A DNA stretch of 64,000 nucleotides from NCBI GenBank assembly GCA_039033415.1, contig JBCCCR010000004.1, positions 62,001-126,000 of the forward strand. The letters run 5' to 3'. Shown one piece after another: positions 1 to 8,491 of the stretch. Both the position numbers and the translations under genes were made by a program. This DNA is from Pseudomonadota bacterium. GTDB lineage: Bacteria > Pseudomonadota > Gammaproteobacteria > Xanthomonadales > SZUA-38. The first letter of the stretch is position 1, and every line of letters starts with the position of its first letter. Under the pieces are notes generated by a model that saw nothing but the letters and a program-made list of their open reading frames with translations, had not been told where the DNA came from and did not search any database.

Positions 1-1173
1 GGCACGACGGCGCTTCTCGTTGCCGAAACCCGGCGGGTGCTGGAAGCGGGCCGATCGTTGCCGCAAGTTGATGGGCGTGCGGCACTGCTGGGTCACTCGA
101 TGGCAACCGACATCATCGTCCGTGCCGCCGCGGAGGAAAGACTGGAAGGTCAGCCGGTGGAAGCAGTTGTAGCCATCTCCATGTTCTCCGAAGCGGTGAC
201 GGCACAGACTCCGGAGCGCCTGCTGATGATCACCGGTCAGTTCGAGTCGTACCTACGGGAGGCGGCACTCGCGGCACTTCATCAGGTCGATCCAAACGCG
301 AAGGCGGGCGAAACTATTCGTTCCGGTTCGGTAGAACGTCGCGCGGTGGTGGCGCCTCGGGTAGAACACGTTGGCGTGCTCTATAGCGACACGGCTGTCG
401 AAGAAGCCCGACAATGGCTGGATCGCTCCTTCGACCTCAGCAGCACCGCAGCCTTAATTTCTCTGGGGCTATGGATTCTTCTGCTGCTGATTTCGGTGGT
501 GCTGCTTTTGCGCCCGCTGGCCCACAGTTTAGCTGCGGACCCGTCGCCGTTGCCGGCGTTACCACGGGGCAGGTTTTTGCTCGCCGCATGGCTGCCGGCG
601 GTGCTGGTGCCGCTGGTCGCCACCGCGGTCTACGTGCAGTTCCTGCCCGTGCTTGTCGCCGACTATCTGATGATTCATTTGGTGCTATACGGACTGCTCC
701 AATGGCTGCTGCTGGGTGCCCCCTGGTCCTCGCTGCGAAAGCTATCGCTGTGGGGAACGGCCCTGCTCGTTGTCTGGGGCATCGGCGCATTTGGGTTTGC
801 GCTGGACCGCTATGCCGCCAGCTTTTTTCCCACGGCGGAACGCCTGCCGCTGATCGGCGTGCTCGCACTCGGCACGGTGCCGTTTATGGTTGGCGACAGC
901 GCGATCACTCAGGCTGGGCGAGCGAACATCTGGCGCCGTGTCGGGGCGCGGGTCCCGTTCTTTGCGTCACTGGTGGCAGCGGCAGCGCTGGATCCGGAGC
1001 GACTGACTTTTGTGCTGATCGTCCTCCCGGTCATCGTATTGTTTTTTGTCGTCCAGGGATTGATGGGCCGCTGGATAGGCCAGCGCAGCGGCGCCGCTGC
1101 CGCCGGTCTGGGCCTGGGCCTTTGCCTAGCGTGGGCGCTGGGTGTCAGCTTCCCCCTGTTTGCCGGAAGTTGA
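1..1173 (+). CDS. Alpha/beta-hydrolase with C-terminal multi-pass membrane domain (5' end missing)
   Basis: The reading frame is open from the first base, so the gene starts before the window; 390 residues are visible. The soluble N-terminal part has a nucleophile-elbow-like GHSMATD followed by strand/helix patterns of an alpha/beta-hydrolase, so an esterase or lipase-like activity is possible. From about residue 145 the protein becomes very hydrophobic, with seven or eight membrane segments to the end (for example WILLLLISVVLLL and FVLIVLPVIVLFFVV). The fold assignment rests on the elbow only, because the oxyanion-hole region lies outside the window. A hydrolase joined to a polytopic domain is an unusual layout. 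A GTG at 37 is an internal candidate start, but the upstream residues continue the fold without a break. Substrate unknown. Confidence 0.6.
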   Translation, partial: GTTALLVAETRRVLEAGRSLPQVDGRAALLGHSMATDIIVRAAAEERLEGQPVEAVVAISMFSEAVTAQTPERLLMITGQFESYLREAALAALHQVDPNAKAGETIRSGSVERRAVVAPRVEHVGVLYSDTAVEEARQWLDRSFDLSSTAALISLGLWILLLLISVVLLLRPLAHSLAADPSPLPALPRGRFLLAAWLPAVLVPLVATAVYVQFLPVLVADYLMIHLVLYGLLQWLLLGAPWSSLRKLSLWGTALLVVWGIGAFGFALDRYAASFFPTAERLPLIGVLALGTVPFMVGDSAITQAGRANIWRRVGARVPFFASLVAAAALDPERLTFVLIVLPVIVLFFVVQGLMGRWIGQRSGAAAAGLGLGLCLAWALGVSFPLFAGS

Positions 1174-1425
1174 CGAACCGCCCCCCGGTTTGCCGCCCCA
1201 TTCGGGCGATTCAGGTTGTTGTGCCCCTAACTTAGCGGCCTTGGGCGTCCATCCCTCCCACCCACCTTCGCCACTCAGCAGTCAACTTTTTTCATTTTTT
1301 CTGTCGCCTCCGCCATCGCTTTGCGTTTGAGCGGGTATACGGGGCAACTGCGGGAAGGGAAATGGAAGATTCCTGAAACGCCGGGCCAGAGGGGCGCTCC
1401 GTCAAGCACTCAATGGAGAGAAAAC

Positions 1426-2697
1426 ATGATGGATAGAAACTGCAAAACAACAATCGCTGCCAAATTGACAACCAAGCTGGCGATGCTACCCGGACTGGTC
1501 GTCGTCCTGCTGGCGACAGGCCCATCGATCGCGCAGGAGAGCTCCGTTTCCGCCAGATGGAACCAGGGTGAACTGGTGATTACCGGCACCAACCGAGACG
1601 ATCAGATCACCGTCGCCGCCGAGGATGGCGTGATTTACGTCAACAGCGGGCTCGTTGAAATCGCCGGAGGACCGCCGCTATTGGCCGAAACTTCCCTCAT
1701 CAAAGTTGCCGGCCTGGGCGGGGACGATCTAATCGCGCTGAACGAATGGCAAGCTCCACTGCCAGATGCAGAACTCGACGGCGGCGATGGCAACGACATT
1801 CTGTTCTCGGGAGCCGGCAACGATGTCCTGATTGGCGGCGCTGGCGGGGACTACCTGGCGGGCAATACCGGCAATGACACGGTCGAAGGCCAAGACGGCA
1901 GCGACCTGCTGATCGTCAACAACGGCGATGGGAGCGATTTCCTCGAGGGCGGCGAAGGCAACGATACGCTGCAGATTCAGGGTAGGCTCAGCGAGCGGGA
2001 CGAGATCGAATTGCGATCCGACGGGTCGGTGATTTTTGTCAGTGACGCGCTTCCCGCGGGGCTCGATTCGAGCGTGCAAACGGTCGAGACTGTACGTGTC
2101 AACGGGCGGGGCGGCGACGACCGCATCTCTGCCGAGCTGCTTGCCGCCGACGTTGCACAGCTGGAGCTCGATGGCGGTGAAGGCAACGACCTGCTGATCG
2201 GCGGTGACGGCGTCGATGTGCTACGCGGCGGAGCGGGCAATGACACGCTGCTCGGCAATCGCGGCAACGACATCGTGCTCGGCCAAGATGGCAACGATCT
2301 GCTGATCGTCAACAATGGCGACGGCAGCGACTTCCTGGAGGGTGGCCCTGGCGATGACCTTGCGCAGCTGTTTGGCGCAGACGATGGGTCCGATGACATC
2401 CAAATTGTGCCCGCGAAAAATCGGGTAAGAGTCGAAGGAACCGCACCGGCCAACTTCACCATCGACCTCAGCGAGGTTGAAACGCTGGACGTTAACGGCC
2501 AGGGGGGCAGCGACGTGATTATCGGTTCGGTTGGGTTAAATGGTCTGGTTTCCCTGAACTTAGACGGCGGAGAGGGCAACGACCTGCTGATCGGTGGTGA
2601 CGGCGCAGACGTGCTGAACGGCGGCCCCGGGCGACGCGATCTATGCGAGCGCAACGGCGGCAGCGATCGGCTGATCAGCTGCGAAAAGGTGCAGTAG
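1426..2697 (+). CDS. Secreted calcium-binding RTX (hemolysin-type) repeat protein
   Basis: The protein has 423 residues from the ATG at 1426, chosen because GGAG lies 7 bases upstream and a signal peptide follows directly (positive N-terminus, hydrophobic LPGLVVVLLATG, cleavage near SIA-QE). The mature part is rich in nonapeptides of the GGxGxDxLxx type, for example GGDGNDILF and GGAGNDTLL, which form Ca2+-binding parallel beta-rolls in the RTX family. Three homologous modules of 131 residues follow each other; the third is cut short and ends in a Cys-containing tail (CERNGG...SCEKV). No catalytic domain is visible, so it is probably a structural or calcium-stabilised surface or secreted protein. 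The Sec-type signal peptide is odd for classical RTX proteins, which use a C-terminal type I signal. Confidence 0.85.
   Translation: MMDRNCKTTIAAKLTTKLAMLPGLVVVLLATGPSIAQESSVSARWNQGELVITGTNRDDQITVAAEDGVIYVNSGLVEIAGGPPLLAETSLIKVAGLGGDDLIALNEWQAPLPDAELDGGDGNDILFSGAGNDVLIGGAGGDYLAGNTGNDTVEGQDGSDLLIVNNGDGSDFLEGGEGNDTLQIQGRLSERDEIELRSDGSVIFVSDALPAGLDSSVQTVETVRVNGRGGDDRISAELLAADVAQLELDGGEGNDLLIGGDGVDVLRGGAGNDTLLGNRGNDIVLGQDGNDLLIVNNGDGSDFLEGGPGDDLAQLFGADDGSDDIQIVPAKNRVRVEGTAPANFTIDLSEVETLDVNGQGGSDVIIGSVGLNGLVSLNLDGGEGNDLLIGGDGADVLNGGPGRRDLCERNGGSDRLISCEKVQ
1771..2660 (+). repeat. Three in-frame RTX modules with an exact 393-bp period
   Basis: Equivalent codons for the L-D-G-G start of each module lie at 1771, 2164 and 2557, exactly 393 bp (131 codons) apart. 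Modules 1 and 2 share the stretch encoding NNGDGSDFLEGG with mostly synonymous differences. Module 3 is truncated after GGDGADVLNGG. This looks like internal tandem duplication followed by drift at third positions. Confidence 0.85.
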
Positions 2698-2709
2698 CGT
2701 TGAGGATGG

Positions 2710-2733
2710 GCCGGAGCCCGACCGGGCTCCGGC
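2710..2733. terminator. Perfect 10-bp hairpin between convergent genes
   Basis: GCCGGAGCCC (2710-2719) is followed by the loop GACC and its exact complement GGGCTCCGGC (2724-2733). It sits between the 3' ends of the RTX gene and the MDR oxidoreductase gene. There is no T-run on either side, so it may be a Rho-assisted or mRNA 3'-end-protecting stem serving both strands. Confidence 0.65.
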
Positions 2734-2739
2734 GGTCGA

Positions 2740-3867
2740 CTAGGCGTGCCGGATGACCACCTTGCCCATGTGGTTGGATTGATCCATAAACTCGAGGGCA
2801 GCCACCGCCTCCTCGAACGGAAACTCTTTGGCGATCAAGGCGTTCATGCCCACCGAGTCGATCGCGCGGACTAGCTCCTCCATCATGGCTCGGCTACCGT
2901 TGCTGATCGCTTTCATCGTGACGTTTTTGATGTAAAAGTCCGGCATGCTGAGGATCTTTTTTGGCCGTGGGCCGGTGCCGATCATCACCACGGTGGCGTT
3001 GACCGCAGAAGCCTGAAGCGACTGATCCAGCGTTGGCCAGCCAACGTTTTCCAGCACGATATTGGCGCCTTTGCCGCCGGTCAGCTCGGTCACTTTCTGT
3101 CCCCATTCCGGGGTCTTGCGGTAGTTGACGGTGATATCGACCCCGTATTTCTCCCGCATGGCCGCAAGTTTCTCATCACTGGACGAGGTGAGCACCACGC
3201 GTGCCCCGGCAGCTTTCGCCAGGATGATCCCCCAGCTGGAAACCCCTCCCGTACCCAGAGACAGGACCGTGTCACCGGACTTCACCTTAGCGACATGATA
3301 AAGCGCCTGCCAGGCGGTGAGCGCGGAACCCGATAGGGTTGCTGCGGTGGCGTCATCGATCGATGCTGGCACCTTCACCAAGCCGTACTGGCTCAGCGTG
3401 GCGACTTCTGTCAGCCAGCCGTCGACGGTGTTGCCGACGTCAGCGACGTAGTTGGCCGGCGTCCAGTCGCCTGAGACCCAGCGTGGGAAATGGATACTGG
3501 TGACGCGGTCGCCCACCGCAACCCGGCTGACTCCGGGTGCCACGGCCGTGACGGTTCCCACCCCTTCGCTGAGCGGTATCCGTTCGGGTTTCTTGTCCTG
3601 AAGAAACCAGCCGCGGGTAATGGCGCGATCGCGGCCGGCAATGCCGCTGGCGGCCACCTCGACCTGGACGTGGCCCGGCGGGGGCGGCGTCAGCGGCCGG
3701 TCGACCAGCCGCATCGTGTTGAAGGGTCCTTTCGGGCCGACTTCCCAGGCCTGGTAAGTCTGCCGGCCTTCGCCGGCAGACTGTCCCGCAGCTTCCTCGG
3801 GAAGCTGGGCTAAAACCCCAGCACCCGCCGCGGTCAGGGAGCCTGTAACAAAACTCCGTCGTTTCAT
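2740..3867 (-). CDS. Tat-exported medium-chain dehydrogenase/reductase (zinc-less MDR, quinone-oxidoreductase type)
   Basis: This 375-residue protein begins with a twin-arginine signal (KRRSFVTGS, then a hydrophobic alanine/glycine stretch). The remainder is an MDR-fold oxidoreductase: a GroES-like N-terminal domain with GVGTVTAVAPGVSRVAVGDRV, then a Rossmann domain with LSLGTGGVS around residue 205 for NAD(P). No cysteine cluster for structural zinc is present, which fits the quinone-reductase-like branch. The start is supported by AGGGAG upstream of the ATG at 3867. The TonB receptor gene lies 36 bp upstream on the same strand, so the two are probably co-transcribed. Export of a nicotinamide-dependent enzyme is unusual, because the Tat route would have to carry it folded with cofactor. 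Substrate unknown. Confidence 0.85.
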   Translation of the reverse strand: MKRRSFVTGSLTAAGAGVLAQLPEEAAGQSAGEGRQTYQAWEVGPKGPFNTMRLVDRPLTPPPPGHVQVEVAASGIAGRDRAITRGWFLQDKKPERIPLSEGVGTVTAVAPGVSRVAVGDRVTSIHFPRWVSGDWTPANYVADVGNTVDGWLTEVATLSQYGLVKVPASIDDATAATLSGSALTAWQALYHVAKVKSGDTVLSLGTGGVSSWGIILAKAAGARVVLTSSSDEKLAAMREKYGVDITVNYRKTPEWGQKVTELTGGKGANIVLENVGWPTLDQSLQASAVNATVVMIGTGPRPKKILSMPDFYIKNVTMKAISNGSRAMMEELVRAIDSVGMNALIAKEFPFEEAVAALEFMDQSNHMGKVVIRHA

Positions 3868-3903
3868 GTCATCTCCCTGACTGGCTGGATAGCGGTAGCT
3901 GAG

Positions 3904-6261
3904 TTAGAAGCGGTACCGCGCAGTCAGACCGTAGGTACGCTGCTCACCCAGGGCGGCCACGTAGGCATTGGAAAACCCAAGAAACAGCGAGTTGGAAACA
4001 TAACGCTCATTGGCCAGGTTACGAGCCCAGAGCGAGATATCCCAGTTGTCATTGGAGACGCCAAAGCGGGTGTTGAGGAGCTGCCGTGACGGTACCCAGC
4101 CGGTGTTGAGCAGGCTGAGGAACTGGCGGGACTGGTAGGTCACATCCGCACGCGCATAGTATTCCCAGCCGCTTCTCCAGTCGCCGTTGTACTGAGCGCC
4201 AAAGTTGGTTTGAAACTTCGGTGTCCGGTTCAGGTTGTTGCCACCGATATCACCGTCGGCCCGGCAGACCACGTCGTCACACCAGCCGTCGTTGGCCGCT
4301 TCGATGAAGATCGTACCGCCGTCGAAGGTGGGATCGTTGTAAGACAAGCCGTAGTTCAGCGTGATGTTGTCAGTGGGTTGCCAGATGCCGTCCACTTCGA
4401 TACCCCACGTTGACGCCCCACCGACGTTGTCGATGACAACCGGGTCGTTGGCTGCGCCGCCGATGGCAGACGTGTTGATCTGCAGGTCGGTCCAGTCGAT
4501 GTAGAACAGCGCCACGTTGGTCACCAGGGTGCCATCAAGGAAGCGGTTCTTGGAGCCGATCTCGAATGTGATGTTGCTTTCTTCGTCGTAGCTGGCCTGT
4601 GACGGGTCGATCGGGTTGCCGGAACCACCAAGGATCGGGCTGTTGAAGCCGCCGGCTTTGGTGCCCTCCGCAAGGGAGAGGTAGAGCAGGTTCTGGTCGG
4701 TCAGGGCGTAGTCGACGGTGACCCGCGGCGTGAGGATGTTGAAGGTTTCCGAAGCGGCCGTGTTGGGCACTCCGATGGTTTCAACAAACTTGTCTTCCTG
4801 CGAGTAGCGGGCCTCAGCGCTGATCTTCAGCCGACCGTCCATCAGGTTGAAACCAACTTGGCCAAAGACGGCGGTCGTCTCGTCCGCGAAGAAATCCGGA
4901 TTGGGATCGGTGTTGGGCAGCGAGGGCAGTGGCGCGGTGCCGAGCGGCTGCAGGAAGTAGCCGATCGCCTCGTAGGTGTCGTCGGCTTCGTAATAGAACA
5001 AGCCAACCTGCGCGTCGATCAGGCCATCCGTCTGGTAGTTGAACCGTATCTCGTGAGAATCGGCTTCCAGACCACCGTTGGGCTGGGAGTCAAAGATCAC
5101 GGCGCCCGGAAAGAAGTTGAGCAGCGAGTTCGGGTTGCCTGAGCCGTTGAGCCCGTCGGGAATCGACTGACCGCCGGACCGCAGCCGCGAGTCGGCGTTG
5201 CCGTACAGGTAGGTGACATCCCACTCGTCGTTGATCTGGTATTCCACGCGGAATGTGGTGACTTCATTGACGCCGCTCTGGCCGAATGACCGCGGATCAA
5301 AGATCAGGTTTTCGCCGTCAGCGCTGGCCGTGGAGGGCAGCGTGGTGTCCAGCTCGCCGCAGATCAGCGCGTTGTTGGCACCGAGGAACGGCAGGCCAGG
5401 CTGAAATGTCGGAGAGCAGTTCAGCGAGTTCTCCTGAGCAAAGCCGAAGAACGCAATGCCGTCGCGACCCATGCGGGTGAAAATCGGCTGAGCTTCCTGC
5501 TCAATTTCCGTGCGGTAGTAGCCAAGCTCGACCTTCAGGTCGTCGGTCGCCAGGAACGTCAGGTTGGCGGCGATGGTTTCGTTGTCGAAACCACCCAGGT
5601 TGCCGTCAGTGCCGGGGCTGATGCCGCTGTTGGCCAGCGGGTGAACGTTGCGCCAAGTCCCGTCATATTCCTGTGAACCATACGTGATCCGACCCAGCAG
5701 CTTGTCTTTGATGATCGGACCCGCAATCGTTGCGCGAGCGGTGAGGAACTCTTCCGATCCGCCGGACAGCTCGAAGTCACCCGTCAGCTCGTCGGTCGGC
5801 TTCTGAGTGACGTAGTTGATGGCGCCAGCGAACGAGTTCTGACCATAAAGCGCGGACTGCGGGCCTTTCACAACCTCAACGCGCTCCAGGGCCACCATGC
5901 CGGTGTCGATCATGTAGCTTCGCTGCAGGTAAACGCCGTCAAGGAACGTGGCGACGTTCTGCACCGGGTTGCTCAGGCGGACCTGGGTTTGACCGCGAAT
6001 AACCGGAGCTTCGAGGGCGCCAGAGAATTCCTCAAACGCCAGACCTGGCGTGTATTTCGCGAGGTCTTCAAGATTCTGGATGCCGCGGACCTCGAGATCT
6101 GACTGCGAGAAGGCGCTGACGGAAATCGGAATATCCTGCAGGTTCTCCTCTACCCTCCGGGCCGTCACGGTGATCTCTTCAAGTTGGGCCAGAGCGGGCT
6201 CGGCAACCATTACAGCGGAGATAATGGCAAGCGCCAACGGGCGTTTAATGGGTGTGGTCAT
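3904..6261 (-). CDS. TonB-dependent outer-membrane receptor
   Basis: The protein has 785 residues and a signal peptide ending ALA-Q, followed at once by a TonB-box-like LEEITVTARR. A plug domain follows (DIPISVSAFSQSDLEVRGI...ERVEVVKGPQSALYGQNSFAGAINYVT). The rest is a beta-barrel with alternating aromatic strands ending in the expected terminal phenylalanine (YRF). Receptors of this type take up siderophores, vitamins, sugars or lignin-derived compounds using TonB energy. The partner gene downstream is a Tat-exported oxidoreductase, so uptake and periplasmic transformation of one organic substrate is a reasonable guess. AGGAG precedes the ATG at 6261. The substrate cannot be told from sequence. 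Confidence 0.92.
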   Translation of the reverse strand: MTTPIKRPLALAIISAVMVAEPALAQLEEITVTARRVEENLQDIPISVSAFSQSDLEVRGIQNLEDLAKYTPGLAFEEFSGALEAPVIRGQTQVRLSNPVQNVATFLDGVYLQRSYMIDTGMVALERVEVVKGPQSALYGQNSFAGAINYVTQKPTDELTGDFELSGGSEEFLTARATIAGPIIKDKLLGRITYGSQEYDGTWRNVHPLANSGISPGTDGNLGGFDNETIAANLTFLATDDLKVELGYYRTEIEQEAQPIFTRMGRDGIAFFGFAQENSLNCSPTFQPGLPFLGANNALICGELDTTLPSTASADGENLIFDPRSFGQSGVNEVTTFRVEYQINDEWDVTYLYGNADSRLRSGGQSIPDGLNGSGNPNSLLNFFPGAVIFDSQPNGGLEADSHEIRFNYQTDGLIDAQVGLFYYEADDTYEAIGYFLQPLGTAPLPSLPNTDPNPDFFADETTAVFGQVGFNLMDGRLKISAEARYSQEDKFVETIGVPNTAASETFNILTPRVTVDYALTDQNLLYLSLAEGTKAGGFNSPILGGSGNPIDPSQASYDEESNITFEIGSKNRFLDGTLVTNVALFYIDWTDLQINTSAIGGAANDPVVIDNVGGASTWGIEVDGIWQPTDNITLNYGLSYNDPTFDGGTIFIEAANDGWCDDVVCRADGDIGGNNLNRTPKFQTNFGAQYNGDWRSGWEYYARADVTYQSRQFLSLLNTGWVPSRQLLNTRFGVSNDNWDISLWARNLANERYVSNSLFLGFSNAYVAALGEQRTYGLTARYRF

Positions 6262-6349
6262 CTTGGGTCAGCTCCTTCGCGTTCGGGAAACAAAGTTACG
6301 ACAGCGTGTATAAGGCCTCAGACAGCGGTGCGAGAGCAACACAATTTGT

Positions 6350-6364
6350 CTATACCAGCTATAG
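6350..6364. promoter_or_regulatory. Small inverted repeat in divergent promoter region
   Basis: CTATA-CCAGC-TATAG lies in the 282-bp gap between the divergent TonB-receptor and EF-hand genes. The arms are only 5 bp, so it could be a weak operator or chance. No regulator gene adjoins it. Confidence 0.25.
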
Positions 6365-6543
6365 AAAAAATCGCTCGACTGGTGGATCTGGCGATCTAAG
6401 CCGGCTCAAATAAGACGTTGCAGCTGCTCATTCCCCCGTTGAAACCCCATCGGCAGGATACCCAAAAGGCGTAAAGGGCGTGTCAACCAAAGCTCCGGCC
6501 GGGCGTTGAGCAACACATGAACCCAACAGACAGGAGCATGTAC

Positions 6544-7104
6544 ATGAACTACGGGAAATCATCTTTTTTGGTCATCGCGCTGACGGTGCTCACGACGATG
6601 CCGGCGTTGGCGCAAACCGGAAGTGGCGTTGCCGATCGCACGCCGCTCGATGCAGACGGCGACCGCATGGTCTCGCAGGATGAGTTTCTGGCAGCCAGGC
6701 TGGCCAGGGCTGAACGCCGCTTTGACCGTCTGGACCGCGACGACGATGGCCAGATCACCGAAGCCGATCTGGCGGACCGGCCGGAGCCACCGGACGTTGA
6801 TCGCGAAGCGCTCCGTGCCTGCGTCGAAGACGCGCTGGGGATCGAGCTTCCCGAGCCGCCGGAGCCAGGTTCCCGCTTCGACACCATCGACCTCAACGGG
6901 GACGGCGCCATCACTCTGGAGGAGGCCCTGACAAGCGCGGAGGATCGCGCGGTCGAACGGTTTATGAACCTCGACGAAAACGCTGACGGACAGCTGGAAC
7001 GCAGCGAAGTCAGGCGCCCGCTGCGTCGGGCGGCTCGCCTGCGACAGGCTCGGCGGCAGTGCCTCCGCGAGCAGCAGGAGGCCAACGATCTGCTCGGCGG
7101 CTAA
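6544..7104 (+). CDS. Secreted EF-hand calcium-binding protein
   Basis: The ATG at 6544 is preferred over in-frame ATGs at 6517 and 6538 because CAGGAG ends 7 bases before it and the signal peptide starts immediately (MNYGKSSFLVIALTVL...ALA-Q). The 186-residue product has four EF-hand loops: DADGDRMVSQDE, DRDDDGQITEAD, DLNGDGAITLEE and DENADGQLERSE. All have Asp/Asn at loop positions 1, 3 and 5 and an acidic residue at 12. The tail is arginine-rich. Such small periplasmic or secreted EF-hand proteins are presumed Ca2+ buffers or sensors. No enzyme domain is present. Confidence 0.85.
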   Translation: MNYGKSSFLVIALTVLTTMPALAQTGSGVADRTPLDADGDRMVSQDEFLAARLARAERRFDRLDRDDDGQITEADLADRPEPPDVDREALRACVEDALGIELPEPPEPGSRFDTIDLNGDGAITLEEALTSAEDRAVERFMNLDENADGQLERSEVRRPLRRAARLRQARRQCLREQQEANDLLGG

Positions 7105-7134
7105 CCTCCCAAGAACCTGATCCGCCGAACAGCT

Positions 7135-7168
7135 GCGGCCTTGTCCGGATGGACGAGGCCGCTTTTTT
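7135..7168 (+). terminator. Rho-independent terminator
   Basis: GCGGCCTTGTCC pairs with GGACGAGGCCGC (12 bp with one G-U), the loop is GGAT, and a run of six T follows. It ends transcription of the EF-hand gene. Confidence 0.93.
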
Positions 7169-7318
7169 CAGCGCGGCGCCATGCGCAGCGCTGAGCGCCT
7201 GGCTCAAAGTCTTGCGACCACCAACGCAGCCGGGTAGCGGCAGGCAAAGATTGCACGCCAGGTCGCCCAAATCCTGACGCGCGGATACCAACCGCTGTCG
7301 AGCATCGACCTTCTCCCG

Positions 7319-7855
7319 TCAGCCGGCGAATTCTTCCGCGTGGAGAAAGGCCGCCTGCCGCACAGGCGCTTTACTCTTATCCCACTCCTCCAGCATGCCC
7401 GGCGCCAGTGCGTGCAGTTTTTTCATGACGCCCGGTTTGATCGTGTCAGCGGCGAGTTCAACCCGATGCCCATTGGGATCGAAAAAATAGATCGACTGGA
7501 AAATCTCGTGATTCACCGGCCCGAGCACTTCGACACCGTTGGCTTCGAGCTTGGTTTTGGCCTTCTCCAGCGCTTCAACGTCGGCGACCTTCAGCGCCAG
7601 ATGCTGCACCCATTCCGGTGTGTTGGGATCTCTCCCCATCGGCGGCAGCGTGGGCGTTTCGAAGAACGCGAGGATATTGCCGTTCCCCGCGTCCAGAAAA
7701 ACGTGCATGTAAGGGTTCGGCGCTTTGGTGGAGGGAACGTGTTCTTCCGAGATGGCGAGCACAAAACCCATCTCCAGGTTATCGCGATACCACTCCACGG
7801 TTTCCTTGGCGCTATTGCACCGATAGGCCACATGGTGAATACGTTCGACGATCAT
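7319..7855 (-). CDS. VOC-superfamily protein (glyoxalase/extradiol-dioxygenase fold)
   Basis: The protein has 178 residues from the ATG at 7855, which has AGGAG at good spacing; the longer frame to 7894 would run through the operator. The beta-alpha-beta-beta-beta pattern of vicinal-oxygen-chelate proteins is clear. Likely metal ligands are a His of RIHHVAYRC near the start, a His of WVQHLALKV in mid-protein and the Glu of GHRVELAAD. The family includes glyoxalases, ring-cleavage dioxygenases and resistance proteins, and sequence alone does not choose among them. It is divergent from a MarR regulator with a perfect operator between, so it is probably the target of that regulator and induced by an aromatic or electrophilic compound. 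Confidence 0.85.
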   Translation of the reverse strand: MIVERIHHVAYRCNSAKETVEWYRDNLEMGFVLAISEEHVPSTKAPNPYMHVFLDAGNGNILAFFETPTLPPMGRDPNTPEWVQHLALKVADVEALEKAKTKLEANGVEVLGPVNHEIFQSIYFFDPNGHRVELAADTIKPGVMKKLHALAPGMLEEWDKSKAPVRQAAFLHAEEFAG

Positions 7856-7886
7856 GACGAAAGCTCCTGAGCTTGGCACGAGTATT

Positions 7887-7904
7887 AGTAACATCTGTTA
7901 CTAT
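7887..7904. promoter_or_regulatory. MarR-type operator, perfect 8-bp inverted repeat
   Basis: TAGTAACA-TC-TGTTACTA is a perfect palindrome apart from the 2-bp centre. It lies 32 bp upstream of the VOC start and 66 bp upstream of the MarR start. Size and symmetry suit a winged-helix MarR dimer, which would control both divergent genes. Confidence 0.8.
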
Positions 7905-7969
7905 AAGTTGTCAAAGCAATCTTTTTCCCTCTAAGCCCAAGTTGGAACGTCAAAAGATATTGTTGGATT

Positions 7970-8458
7970 ATGGTCACCAAAGTGATCAACCCGACCGACC
8001 CAATGACTGACTCAACGCTCAACCTACAGACGTTTTTTCCCTACCGCCTGTCGATCCTTTACGACGAAATTAGCCAATCGGTGGCCCAGGTTTACGCCAA
8101 ACGCTACCAGCTCACGCGACCACAATGGCGGGTACTGGCGACGCTTGGCAACAGCGAACCCCTGTCAGCCAAAGTGATTGCCAGCCAGACGCGGCTGGAG
8201 AAAATGCAGGTCAGCCGAGCCGTCGAGCAGCTCAACCAGAAGGGGCTGATCGACAAGCAGTCGGACGAGAGCGATAAACGTCACCTGAGGCTGGCGCTGA
8301 CCAGCCGGGGATTACGGCTGTATCAAGAGATTGTGCCACTCGTGCTAGCCCGCGAGTCGTTTCTGCTCTCCGCGCTGTCGGCGAAACAGCAGGAAGAGTT
8401 TCAGGAAATGATGGAACAGCTCCGGGAAAAATCGTTAGAGCTGAAGAGCTATGGCTAG
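7970..8458 (+). CDS. MarR-family transcriptional regulator
   Basis: The protein has 162 residues (129 kept before the helical tail if the alternative ATG at 8003 is not used). The winged helix-turn-helix is clear: LTRPQWRVLATLGNSEPLS, then TRLEKMQVSRAVEQLNQKGLI as recognition helix, then the wing KQSDESDKRHLRLALTSRG with the DKR signature of MarR. The C-terminal helices are for dimerisation. It is divergent from the VOC gene with a palindromic operator between them. It probably represses both genes until a small phenolic ligand binds, which is family knowledge and not visible here. Confidence 0.92.
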   Translation: MVTKVINPTDPMTDSTLNLQTFFPYRLSILYDEISQSVAQVYAKRYQLTRPQWRVLATLGNSEPLSAKVIASQTRLEKMQVSRAVEQLNQKGLIDKQSDESDKRHLRLALTSRGLRLYQEIVPLVLARESFLLSALSAKQQEEFQEMMEQLREKSLELKSYG

Positions 8459-8491
8459 GGGAAACAGACGCTCACGACCGCCGGGCGAACG

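Noticed and set aside
414-1235. Long overlapping plus-strand frame inside the first gene
   Set aside because: Rich in Arg/Gly/Pro/Cys and antagonised by clear membrane helices in the other frame; a GC-rich shadow.
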